A DNA stretch of 64,000 nt from Aspidiotus rigidus. Taxonomy: Eukaryota; Arthropoda; Insecta; Hemiptera; Diaspididae. Shown piece after piece: positions 15,189-27,200 of the stretch (its first letter is position 1; each line of letters starts with the position of its first letter). The stretch covers positions 1,550,001 through 1,614,000 of the forward strand of contig JAVHKY010000010.1 of NCBI GenBank assembly GCA_035079385.1, given 5' to 3'. Below the pieces are notes generated by a model that had not been told where the DNA came from, searched no databases, and saw nothing but the letters and a program-made list of their open reading frames with translations. Position numbers and translations under genes: made by a program.

Positions 15189-15655
15189 TTCGGTGAACCA
15201 CAAATTCCATAAGCAATGCTGAACCACATATTCCATAAGCAATGCTTTTGGCCGTAAAACGCTAACCGTTCGAGATACGGGGAAAAGCTCAATGGAATTT
15301 GGATTCAGGGCGTCGAGACGCATCTAATAGACACCAAGGATACATTTTTTCGACCATTTTTCAAAAAAATCACGTTTTTGACTGTAGAACACTAACTGCT
15401 GTACCATATATTTGGTGAACCACATATTCCATGAGCATTGCTGAATCACATATTCCATAAGCAATGCTGAACCACATATTCCATAAGCAATGCTGTTGGC
15501 CGTAAAACGCTAACCGTTCGAGATACGGGGAAAAGCTCAACGGATTTGGATTCAGGGCGTCAAGACGCATCTGATAGACACCACGAATACACTTTTTCGA
15601 GCATTTTTGGATGTAAAACGCTAACTGCTCTACTAAATATTTGGTGAACCACATA
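15189..15655. repeat. tandem duplication, period about 248 bp
   Basis: Two adjacent copies contain 'ttggccgtaaaacgctaacc' (15248 and 15496), 'cgttcgagatacggggaaaa' and 'ttcagggcgtc'. Inside each copy a 26-bp subunit around 'gaaccacatattccataagc' repeats two to three times. Open frames across it follow the repeat and show no protein similarity. Confidence 0.85.
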
Positions 15656-17152
15656 TTCTTTCAAATAGTATAGCTTAGCTATTATACTAAGCTAGTCTAC
15701 TGTATATGTATAAGACTATTATGAATGTAGTATAAAAGCTGCTAGTATACAAGAAGCCGCACGCACACGCACGCAAATTTTGAAACTGGGGTAGGGGTCA
15801 AAGTATACAGTAAACCGTATTTCTAGAGCTAGTATCTTACTGCATAGATCAAAAAGAGATTTTGCATGCTTGCACATTCTTTCAAAATCAAGGTAGGGCT
15901 CAGAGAAAAAAATTCCAAGTCCTAAGGTCATCTGCACGCACGCAAATTTTGAAATTAGGGTAGGATCAGAGTGAAGATATGAAACATGTCAAAAACCCCC
16001 CATAAAACAGGCTCTCTGTTAAAATTTTGACTCTCGAGCTATATGGTAGAAGAGGGACTTGGAAAAATTTTGATCTCCAAGCTATCATGGACCTCGTGAC
16101 GGCATCAACCTCGGACCGTTCACGGATGTAAAAATTTCCTGAATGTACCCCCCAACAAAAGGGACTATCCCTTTTAAAGACTTTTCTTAAACTACACTTA
16201 GCTACTCGTACGTAGCCCAATATATACTCCCACGATGTTTGAAAGGTAGTATAACTCAATGAGTAGGGGAGAGACACCAATTATGGAATGGGTATCTTCA
16301 TTTCTCTCATAACTCAAAGGCTATTTATTGGAATTCCTCATCTAATGGCTCAAACTGTTGGTAAATCTATCTAATTTGTAATTCCAAAATATGAGAGCTT
16401 TCGAACTTACCATTGTCCCGTGATAGTCATTTTTCCGAAAAAAAGTCAAAATCAAAAAAAAAAAAAAGCCCCCAAACATGGAATGAGAATATTGATCATA
16501 AGTATAGAGAACAAAAGAAGCTTTGACGAAGAAAAAAAACATGAAAAACGTTTTATTAATGTTTTTTTACAAAATTCACATTGAAATTTCCACAATTTTC
16601 GATTTTTTTCCTCCTAAAAAATTACGAGAATATTATAATTTTATATTAGGCAACCTCGGCTTTTCACCATTATTCACCACAAAGAAGCTCGAAAAATCAT
16701 TCTATTGCCAAAAAAGGCATTACCATGTGAAAAAACATACTTTTCTACTCATCTTTACGTATTGGTTTACTCCTTCGGATGATTTGGTAGTCAGTAAAAT
16801 TGAAATTTAACACAAGAAAAATTTCGTCAAAATGACGAGAAAAAAATAAAAATGTTTTTCACCGGTCCTTCGATCATAGAACCGAAACCCATTCGATACT
16901 GGATATTATTTTTTTCAATACTCTTTCATTTCCGCCTACTTTCCAGTGGCTTCGCCACTTACGTTCCAAGATACCAGCCCATTCCTTATTAGGAGCCCAT
17001 TCCATAATAATTGGCGTCTCTCCCCTATAATATTTCAAAAGTCTTTGAACTAAATTGAAGTTTCCCTCCCTTCCGAACCTGCACGATTTACCGGCGGCAT
17101 TGTTTTCTCTAGTAATCCCCTGAAAGACCTTCTCTGTTGAAATATTTTTTAA
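15656..17152. other. non-coding, minor repeats
   Basis: Contains a duplicated piece around 'cacgcacgcaaattttgaaa' (15767 and 15934) and one 'aaaacaggctctctgttaaaa' motif with a 45-bp-type unit at 16003-16080. Nothing coding was recognised. Confidence 0.5.
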
Positions 17153-17505
17153 CAGGGAACCTGTTTTTTGGGCGGCTATTTGAGAAATCTGCCGTGCGCC
17201 GTGCGCCGTCCGCCGTCCGCCGTCCAGCGAAAAACTTAGAAAAATTTCGACCCTCGAGCCATATATGATAGAAGGGGGACTTGGAAAAATTTCGACTCTC
17301 GAGCCATATATGATAGAAGGGGGACTTAGAAAAATTTCGACTCTCGAGCCATATATGATAGGAGGGGGACTTAGAAAAAATTTCGACTCTCGAGCCATAT
17401 ATGATAGGAGGGGGACTTAGAAAAATTTGGAGTTGGTCTAGGCCTTCTTTTTACTACCTTTCTCCAAATCTAGGCCTCCTTGAATTTTCAATACCAAATC
17501 TCATT
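17153..17505. repeat. CAGGGAACCTG family element with four 45-bp units
   Basis: It begins 'aacagggaacctgtttttt', followed by a GC-rich 'gccgtgcgccgtccgccg' block. Then come four head-to-tail copies of a 45-bp unit containing 'aaaaatttcgactctcgag' and 'ccatatatgataggaggggg', and last a tail ('ggcctccttgaattttcaat', 'accaaatctcattcg') like the inner end of the inverted repeat at 26235. The right terminus is lost at the adjoining GA microsatellite. A 174-codon minus-strand frame here is repeat-derived. Confidence 0.9.
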
Positions 17506-17506
17506 C

Positions 17507-17507
<1 letters not shown>

Positions 17508-17560
<53 letters not shown>

Positions 17561-17562
17561 GA
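17508..17562. repeat. (GA)n microsatellite with G tract
   Basis: About 40 bp of GA dinucleotides followed by a G10-type tract. It sits exactly where the right end of the preceding repeat element is lost. Confidence 0.95.
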
Positions 17563-18009
17563 GGGAAGGCAAAATTTTTCGCGTTAAGCAGATTTTCAAG
17601 GTTCGTGAACTGAACATCAGCAGGCACGCGTTGAATTTGCAATTAATGACTCAATTCTTTGGAGATCCGTCCCTAGACGAATTTTACTCCACGCAATATT
17701 CATCTGTGGGTATGTTCTCGCTTAATTAATTGTAAAATCAATCAGTTTCATCCATTTATTATTTAGTAAGTGAGTGGTTCAGGCCCCGTAACCTGAGTCT
17801 ATTTGTAGTGGGGACTCTATGGAAGTTTGTAGGGGATGAAAGTCTCCACGTCTTCTTCGTGATGATGACGATTGCTTAAAATTAGGATTTTATTCTTGGC
17901 TTGAGGGGCGTAGGACATCCGCTACCCTCAATTTTCGTTACTAACCTTGAAAGTTTAATATCTTTTACAGTTTTTGTACTGATGGAATTACTTACTTTCT
18001 CTGTTACAG
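17563..18009. other. intron 5' of the first Rim exon seen
   Basis: No coding signal. It ends in the pyrimidine-rich acceptor 'ttactttctctgttacag'. Confidence 0.5.
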
Positions 18010-18267
18010 TCACGATGGTCGTGCAGCGTATGCCGACGAAAACAGCAAAACGTCCAACAGTTAATTGTCGCTCAAGACTCGACCGATAGTTTACTAGATA
18101 TTCCGATCGTAGATACGTTACAACGAAGGCATTCGGATATACGAATCAGCTCATCGAATCAAAGTGCAAATATGCAAAACCTGGGTTCGGGTTTGGTGGT
18201 GCCGCGATCTCCCGAGTTACGTCGTCACTCGGACGTATCACCTGCCTCCCTCAAAGAGCTCGAAAAA
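18010..18267 (+). CDS. Rim: Rim exon 1 (first visible): end of zinc finger
   Basis: Begins after 'ctctgttacag' and ends before GTAAGC, phase 0 at both ends, 86 codons. The first residues [13 protein letters not shown] are the last strand and final CxxC of the FYVE-related zinc finger that follows the Rab3-binding helix in RIM. The rest is serine/arginine-rich (RRHSDIR, RRHSDVS) and ends in LKELEK. Confidence 0.9.
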
Positions 18268-21200
18268 GTAAGCTAGTTTGCATTTAAATAACTAATGCGC
18301 TATGACCGTGGCAAAGGCGAATGGATGCTCGTGGCTGCAGCACTATTATGTATACAGCATGAAATTCTTCGCGCAAGATCTCTCTCTCTCTCTCTCTGCT
18401 ATGCGAGTTGAAGATGTGCTATTCTCGCTGCCATTCAATGTATACGGTTCAAAACATTTTGTTATTTCGTGCCAGCGTTTGTCGACAGTATATTGTGAGC
18501 ACCGCTAAATGTTCCAGTTGGTTATTTTGTTATTCTTTTTCACGTTCAAATGAATTTGATCTGGAAGTAGAGAGCGGAACAAGTGCTAAAGAAACTGTGC
18601 CGCTAGACTCAAGTCTCGTGTTATAATGTGTATAGTGCTGCGCTGTTCACCGATTTGTATTCAAAATGGCGAATTATTTGCATTTTTATGAATAATTTCG
18701 GCACTGGTGGAAAATGTAGGATAAATCCTCGCATATTAGGAGCTTTCGCTGGTTATGTTTCGCTGTGTAGGTGTATTTTACCTGAGGCGACGTTCGTCTT
18801 GATACACACGGTTGTTTCCAGCTCCTTTTCGACCCTTTACCGCATGACGAGATTCTTCTTTTCTCTTCCATTAAAAGCTGAGAATCGTATGCAAAATTGG
18901 ATGAAGATTTTTCGGCCTCTGACGTCTTCACTTTTAGCTCTTTAAACAGGCGCTTTGATAATAGAGGAAGACTTACTCTAAGCTTAATATGAATAGGTTA
19001 ACTAAACGCCAATGAATTTTGCGATTTCTTTTTTTTTTCGAGAGAGAGTGTTTTTCAGGAAAATGCGTTTATCGCTTTAAACGAACGTTCCGTTTTGTTT
19101 TTGAATTATCTTCAGTGATAGACTTGATTTACTCACTCATAAACAGTGCCGTATTCAGAAATTCTCTCCTGGGGTCCAAAAATTTTCGAAGACAAAAGGC
19201 TCTAGCCGGGGAGGGAATGGCCTTGGTCGAAAAATATTTCAAATATCCGTGAAAATGTTTTCCCTCATGAGAAAACTCGAAACCCAAAAAATTCGACCCA
19301 TCCACTAACCTACATGGGCTGCAGAGTCATTTTTAGGACTAAAATTCAAATGGCGGTATCTCAGGCAATATTGATCGCACATCAATGTAACTTGGGGACA
19401 TTCTAGTATATGTAAACGTTTATTCATGGTATTTTTTTCAAAAAAGATCACTTATATTTTCCTTAGTTTCTAGCAATAACAAAACTTCAAATTCAAATAT
19501 TTAAAAAATCGGAGGGGGAGGCACCGGGGGGAAGATCATTTATTTGAAGCGCCATACCCTCTACTACAACATACATTAGTACCATAGTCCTCCGTAAGGT
19601 GGAACATTCCCAAAAAAATCAATATTTAATGAATTTCTGTGATTTTTCGATGAATAACGGGGTGAAGTACGACTGCTACAGCAATAGACCGCGTGAAATC
19701 AATAGTCAATGTTCGATGTGAAAAGTACGCACTCAGGCCGTGGGATGAAATGGCAATGTAGATAGACCAAAAATATATTTTCAGTATTTAGTTTATCGAT
19801 TTGGTCAATTCTACGGATTAGGTGGAGCGCATTAGATTGAGAAAAATAGTTGAAAAATTCTCCAGTCGCCGGAACAGTCTGGAAATAAGAAGAAAGTCAA
19901 GGAAGTTCGTTTTTTCAATATGGAGAGCTGGATTTTTGGTATTTACGTCAAATCTTACCTAAATACTTGCATTGAGTTGGAAAATAATGATCGAAAAATT
20001 CTCCAGTTTCTGGGATGGCATGGAAATAGTAAAAACTCGAGGTAATCCTCTTTTGTGATTTTTCATATTCTGTTTATCAATAAGGTCAATTCTTATGTAA
20101 ATACGGCCACCGATTTGGAAAAAAACATGGTCAATAAATTCTCCAGTCGCTGGAACGGTCTAGAAATAATAGAAAGTCGAGACAATCCTCTTTTTCAAGC
20201 TGGACAACCTTGATTCTTGGTATTTTGTTTATCAATTAAGTCAAGTTTCATGTAAACATATCGACCGAGTTTGAAAAAAACATTCAACAAATCCTCCAAG
20301 GGCTTCAGTCTGGGAATAGTAGAAAATCAAGGACATCCACCTTTTCAACCTTGAGAGAGAACCATTTCTGGCCATTCATCCATTGATTCGGTCAATTCTT
20401 TGTGAATTCGTACGCCGAGTTTTAGAAAAATTGAAAAAAATTCTTTAGTCGTTGGGACGCTCTGGAAATTGTAAGAAACCAAAGATTCACACCTACCCTT
20501 ACGATTTATTTCCTTAACTTTAAAATATTGAGTGTTTATTTATGTTCTCCTGAAGTCGTAGTGGTACAAACTGTGTTAGTAGGAGCCGTGCGCTTGCATT
20601 AAGTGGAGGAATCTCCTCTCGAGTTGAAATGACAATGCGTCAAATATTGGAGTTTATGAGGATGGCAATACAAGGAGATGCTGATTGTCTTCTATTGTGT
20701 CTCGGAAGGTGATTCCTCCACATCATGCGAGTGCACGGCTACCAGTAAAACAATTTATACCGCGACGACTCCAGGGGACAAAAGTAACAAATGAATCCTG
20801 GCGGCGGGTGTGTATCTTTGATTTTTTAATATTTCATGGGCGTCCCAACGCCTAGAGAATTTTTTTCAATTTTTTGAAAAATCGGCGTAATTGTCCTTAT
20901 AAGAATTGACTATACCAATGAACGAATAGCCTAAAATGACGGTCGTCCAGCTTGAAAAAGAGGCCTTCCTTGATGTTCTACCATCTCTAGACCGTTCCAG
21001 CGACTGGAGAATTTATTGACGATTTTTTTTCAACTTGGCGGATGTGTTTACATAAATTTTCACCTTAATGGTAAAAAGAATATAAAAAATCACGGTTCTT
21101 CTAGTTAAAAAAGTGGATAATTCAATTTTTCACTATTTTCAGACTGTTCCAGCGACTGGAGAATTTATTGACTATTTGTTTCGAAGCACGGTCGTATTTA

Positions 21201-24200
21201 CGTAAAAATTGACCTAATTGATAAACAAAGTACCAAAAATCACTGCTTTTCATGATGAAAAAGTGGATTTTCTGTATTTGGTACTATTTCTAGACCGTTC
21301 CAGTGACTGGAGAATTTATTGACTGTCTTTTTACAACTCAGCGGATGTGTTCGCATTATGATCGACCTAATTGATGAACGAAATACCAAAACTCACGGTC
21401 CTCCAGATTGAAAAAGTGGATTTTCTCACTTCTCTCTTGTTTTCAGACGGTTCCAACGACGGAAGAATTTTTCAACTATTTTTCTCAATCTACCGCACTC
21501 CACCTAATCCGTGGATGTGTTTATATAAGAATTGATCCAATCGATAAACGAAATACTGAAAAAATATTTTTGGTTTATCTACATTCCCATTTCATCCCAC
21601 TGAGAAGTGCGTATTTTTCAACTCCAAAATTGACTATTGATTTCACGCGGCCTATTGCGGTAGCAGTTGTAGTTTACCCCGCTATTCATGAAAAAATCAC
21701 AGAAATTCATTAATAATATTGATTTTTTTGGGAATGTTCCATCTTACCGAGGATTATGGTACTAATGTATGTTGTCGTAGAGGGTATGGCGTTTCAAACG
21801 AATGATTTTCCCCAGGTGCCTCCCCGGCCGATTTTTTTAATATTTGAATTTGAAGTTTTGTTATTGCTAGAAACTGGGGAAAATATAAATGATTTTTTTT
21901 GAAAAACATACATTAGTTCACATATACTAAAATGTCCTCAAGTTATCTTGCTGTGCGATCATTATTGCCTGAGATACTGCCATTTTGGCTTTTAGGCCTA
22001 AAAATGACTCTGCAACCCATGTTGGTGAGCGGATGGGTCCAATTGTTTGGGTTTCGAGTTTTCTCATTGGGGACAACATTTTGACGGACATTTGAAACAT
22101 TCTTCGACCAAGGCCGTTATTCTCCCTTACCCGGCGAGAGCCTTTCCATCAAGCAAAAAAAAAAAAAAAACAAAAACAAAAACCTACTGGTTAGTTAAAA
22201 ATTGATGATTCGAAGAGCCTCTGAGGGATCTTGTCCCCACCCTCTCCGTAAACACGCCATTGCTCACAAAGTAACCACTTTCTGGAAAAGCAAAAAGTCA
22301 GGGAATTCAAAAATTCTGTGATTTAGATCAAAATTAAAGAATTTCCCGAGAATGAGGAGAAAAAAGTATTTTTGACTTTAATTAATAGTTAATGAATATC
22401 AGAAGTGATTTCAAATAGTATGCATTCTCAAAGCTGTAAGTGCGAGTCTTGACAATTTCCTGAAACTTTAGCGATAATAACTTCTTTCTCATTCACTGCG
22501 ATGATTACCTGTATTGTTCGATCCTTCAGTTCGTGGAATTTATAAGTTATTCGTAAGTCCAAGAATCGAAGTTTTGCGAAAAGCTGCACTTAGAATTCTT
22601 CTAGGATAAGATTTCGTACATTTTCATGTAATGCGCTTTCAAATTTTAACGCGACTGCACTCGCGACGAGCTTTAGCTCTAAAACAAACAAGAGCAGCCG
22701 ATCGTCAAATTACATCAGAAGAGTAATTATACGAGCACAAACTTCTATTATTTGAAGCACTTTTCAGCGTCAAGCTTATTGTGACGTATGCGCTTTCATC
22801 AATGTTGAATGATCCTTTTTTTTTTCAAGTATATTGCTAAGCAGCTGATGTGATGGCTTCTTGCTAGTGTTTTGTAAATGCGTATGTACGCTGTGATTGA
22901 TGCAGGCCTTGTTAAAGGTGGCTAGTGACAAACGCGAAGAAATGCGATGGGAACGCGAACTAGAATGGAGACAAAAGCAGGGCGCCAATTCTAGATCCAC
23001 CTCTACTCTAGTACCGAGCCACCAACAAAGCAATAAAGCGAGCGGCTCAATGGGAGTCGGCGGTTCACTCAGGCAACAAGAGAGAAGGCAGTCGCCGAAC
23101 GAAATCTCCAGAGATAAAGATAAACGAAGTAAGCACTAGTTTTGTCTATCTCAGCACTAATGTATTCGTCGACGGGTTTTCTCCCGCGAGGGTTTAAAAT
23201 TGTCTTGTATGACAGACGTGGGTCTGTATTTAAAGCCTACACTTTGTATTCAGTTCGTGAAATACCTGACGTTGAAACTTTTTTATTTTCCTCTTTCGCT
23301 CGGACTACAGCTGAAAATCAAGACTTTCCTAACAACGAAATGACGGGTCGACGTATGTGTACGTCGCCAAAACCAATTCCGTCTGCGTTGGCTACACGTA
23401 GAAAATCACAAGTACCCAAACAACACAGTTGCGATGATGAGAATAAAAAGGGTAACGCGAATATGCTGGATTCGACGAGCGGAGGTAAGGACCAATGAGA
23501 GAGAAAAAAAGTCGTGAACTACGTTCTTTAGGTTGTCGTATCCTAAAGTGTCATTTGTACCCTTTTCCTTGTTCTTTTTTAGCAGCACCACGACGAGCCT
23601 CGGCGTACGAGGTGTATCATAAACGAGCGGATACAGGATCGTTGATGGTATCTGGTAAAGAAGCTGGACGTCGGTCGTCGTTTCGGGTCGTTTCGCCCAA
23701 AGATAATGAAGACTCGATGCATATGGACGTGCGAAGACGAGCCTCGTGCCGTTCATTCGGAAACGCAGACGTGGGCGAGGAAATGTCGCCGATGGGACGA
23801 AGAGCATCGATGAAACTCAAAACAGGTAAGATTGTGATAAAATTAATGATTTAATCGAAATAGAGCGCGGGAGAGATGAAAATTAGGATTTGAATATTTT
23901 GTTCTATCATGGGATTACAGTCGACCTAGGGCGCTGTATTAAATTCAAGCGATCAAGATGGTTTTTGACTTGATATTTGATTTTGAGATGTATAGCACAT
24001 TACCAAACCCCACCCTCTCCCCTCCGCGGAAGAATGTGTTGGCCCAAACTAAACTAACGGTGACGTAATTGATTATTCATTAAAGAGGTAGAAATGCTCG
24101 AGACAGTTTTATTTTATCTAATATTTGACTTGAGGATGTTGTGGATTGGCATAGAGGGCATTTATTCGAACGCACTACAAAAATACTTGATACAATACAT

Positions 24201-27200
24201 TTGAGTCAGGGCCGGAAGCCTAAATTTTTTTATTTTTTTTTTTTGGGGGGGGGAGAAGTGCTAGCCTGGGCGGCCGACTTACATTTGAAATTAACGAAAT
24301 GGAAACGAAGAATCTGCGCAAAATGAAACTTTTTAAAAAAATACTAAAAAAACATGTATCTATTTGAAAGGAGCATGCTTTACTTGAGAAAAACATGTTT
24401 TTATTCAAGAAAACATGTTTTTATTTGAAAAAAACATGTTTTTCTCGATGAAAACATGTTTTTTCGAACGAATCCTTTTTTGACAATCAAAACACAAACG
24501 AACGAAAAATTTGCCAAATAACAAAATTTTAACAAAAACAAAAAAGTGAAAAGTTGATAACAAAAACAAAACAAAATTGTTCTGTATTGACCTGTTTGCC
24601 CTCTTTATCGTTTAATTTTTTCGCCTGAAGATAAACGCTATGCGTCTGAAACGTTGCAAAAATGAATTAGATATTGAGGTGGATACAAGTGTCAATTTTT
24701 TGACCTTAATAAAAATTTTTTGTTTGCCATGCCTGCATATCACTGTAGGACTTGAAAAATTCATGTATAAAGTACAGAAAATGGAAGCGTACCTGAAAAA
24801 AGAGTGTCTACTCAATATATTTCTTATGGGATGGACGGCCTTCTGCCGGAACCCTCCTTGTATGTAAGAAGATTTTGAGGTCATCGTCTTGTCCTCAAGC
24901 AAATTGTTGATTTTGAATTAAACTTAGTTTTAATGGGGAACCTGTTTTGTGGGGGGCTATTTGAGAAATCTGCCGTCCGCCGTCCAGCGAAAAACTTGGA
25001 AAAACGACGGCTTCCTTAACGAAGTTAAACGAGGAACGCAGGGAACCTGTTTTATGAGTCGAATGGGATTTGGTATTGAAAATTCAAGGAAGCCTAGACC
25101 TAGATAAAGATAGTATAAAGAAGGCCTAGACCTACTATAAGCCTATCATAATATAGTTTGAGAATCTAAATTTTTCTCGCTCGAGAGACGAAATTTTTCC
25201 AAGTCCCCCTTCTATCATATATAGCTCGAGAGTCGAAATTTTTCCAAGTCCCCCTTCTATCATATATAGCTCGAGAGTCGAAATTTTTCCAAGTTCCTCT
25301 CCTATCATATATGGCTCGAGGGTCGAAATTTTTCTAAGTCCCCCTTCTATCATATATAGCTCGAGAGTCGAAATTTTTCTAAGTCCCTCTCCTATCATAT
25401 ATGGCTCGAGGGTCGAAATTTTAACAGGGAACCTGTTTTATGGGGGCTATTTGAGAAATCCGCCGTCCGCCGTGCGCCGTCCAGCGAAAAACTTGGAAAA
25501 ATTTCGACTCTCGAGCTATATATGACAGAAGGGGGACTTGGAAAAAATTTCGACTCTCGAGCCATATATGATAGGAGAGGGACTTGGAAAAAATTTCGAC
25601 TCTCGAGCTATAGATGATAGGAGGGGGACTTAGAAAAATTTCGACTCTCGAGCCATGATAGGAGAGGGACTTAGAAAAATTTCGACTCTCGAGCTATATA
25701 TGATAGGAGAGGGACTTGGAAAAAATTTCGACTCTCGAGCCATGATAGGAGAGGGACTTAGAAAAATTTCGACTCTCGAGCCATATATGATAGGAGAGGG
25801 ACTTGAAAAAAATTTCGACTCTCGAGCCATATATGATAGGAGAGGGACTTGGAAAAAATTTCGACTCTCGAGCTATAGATGATAGGAGGGGGACTTAGAA
25901 AAATTTCGACTCTCGAGCCATGATAGGAGAGGGACTTAGAAAAATTTCGACTCTCGAGCTATATATGATAGGAGAGGGACTTGGAAAAAATTTCGACTCT
26001 CGAGCCATGATAGGAGAGGGACTTAGAAAAATTTCGACTCTCGAGCCATATATGATAGGAGAGGGACTTGGAAAAAATTTCGACTCTCGAGCCATATATG
26101 ATAGGAGAGGGACTTGGAAAAAATTTCGACTCTCGAGCTATAGATGATAGGAGGAGGACTTGGAAAAATTTCGATTCTCGAGCTATAGATGATAGGAGGG
26201 GGACTTAGAAAAATTTCGACTCTCGAGCCATATATGATAATACCAAATCTCATTCGAATCATAAAACAGGTTCCCTGCGTTCCTCGTTTAACTTCGTTAA
26301 GGAAGCCGTCATTTTTTGAAGGGTCGAAAGCTGTGACCTACTTTAGGTAGAGCCCTGTAATCATGATTGAGGACATGGATCGCCATATTTAGACGTTACC
26401 AGACATGACAAACAAAAAATTTTTTGTTTTCGTTTTGTTTTTGTTGTCAACTTTTTCACTTTTTTGTTTTTGTTGAAGTTTTGTTATTCACCAAATGTTT
26501 TGTTTGTTTGTATTTTGATTGCGAAAAAAATTCGTTTGAAAAAACATGTTTTTATCGAGAAAAATATATTTTTCTCATATGAAAACATATTTTTCTTGAA
26601 TAAAAACATGTTTTTCTCAAGTAAAGCATGCTCCTTTCAAATAGATACATGTTTTTTTAGTATTTTTTTTTAAAGTTTCATTTTGCGCAGATTCTTCGTT
26701 TCCATTTCGTTAATGTCAAATGCTAAATTTTGTTTTTATATTGCTTATGGGTTCTAAAATACGATTTGTTTTGTTGAATAATGTTTCGTTTGCCATGCCT
26801 GCTTACAAGCCAGTTAGTATCCAGGCGCAGTCGCCTGCGTCGCCTCGCGGCCTCTGCCGCTGAAGGTTGCACATATTATTGGCCACCAGTAAACAACTCT
26901 CCTTTTTATAGTGGACCTTCGTATGCTTTGGTGACAATCTTCATGATCCTTCCTGCTGCCACCTTTGCACTGTCCTCTTGCTCTTGCCCTCGGTCCCATA
27001 TAAGAGTAAGATAGTTAGCATTCATACGGTCACTATGTAGCTTTTTGACTGTCCATTTTCGTACCAACGTTTGTGGAGCAGTGACCTCAACTTCCCGGTG
27101 GATGGAAAAAATGATGATGGCTCCCGGAGAACACCTGATGCAGTACCGCATTCGTTGATTAAGCTCTGTGTCGCAAAGGTGACATCAATAAAGGACCTGT

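Larger units (their letters stand above)
24290..26725. mobile_element. foldback structure enclosing a nested tandem-repeat element
   Basis: Outer arms of about 310 bp (24290-24600 and 26410-26725) are inverted copies rich in the palindromic word AAACATGTTTTT and in 'aacaaaaac' runs. Between them lie unrelated sequence (24600-24930), two left-end blocks of the CAGGGAACCTG family and the 45-bp array. Both arms begin at the same 'gaagaatctgcgcaaaatga' block, so the outer boundaries are clear. No coding function: the same short peptide appears in both arms only because the DNA is repeated. Confidence 0.8.

Noticed and set aside
15370..15654. 94-codon minus-strand frame with repeated LAFY and YGICD motifs
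   Set aside because: Translation of the 248-bp tandem repeat.
16874..17398. 174-codon minus-strand open frame
   Set aside because: Half of it is the translated 45-bp repeat (repeated [10 protein letters not shown]), which is open in several frames at every array. No domain.
25495..26240. CRISPR-like regular repeats
   Set aside because: The units are directly adjacent with no unique spacers, and the genome is eukaryotic. It is a satellite-type array.
24220..26673. The peptide [19 protein letters not shown] appearing in two open frames (24220-24408 minus, 26464-26673 plus)
   Set aside because: It arises because the two foldback arms are inverted copies of the same AT-rich DNA. No start context or domain supports a gene.
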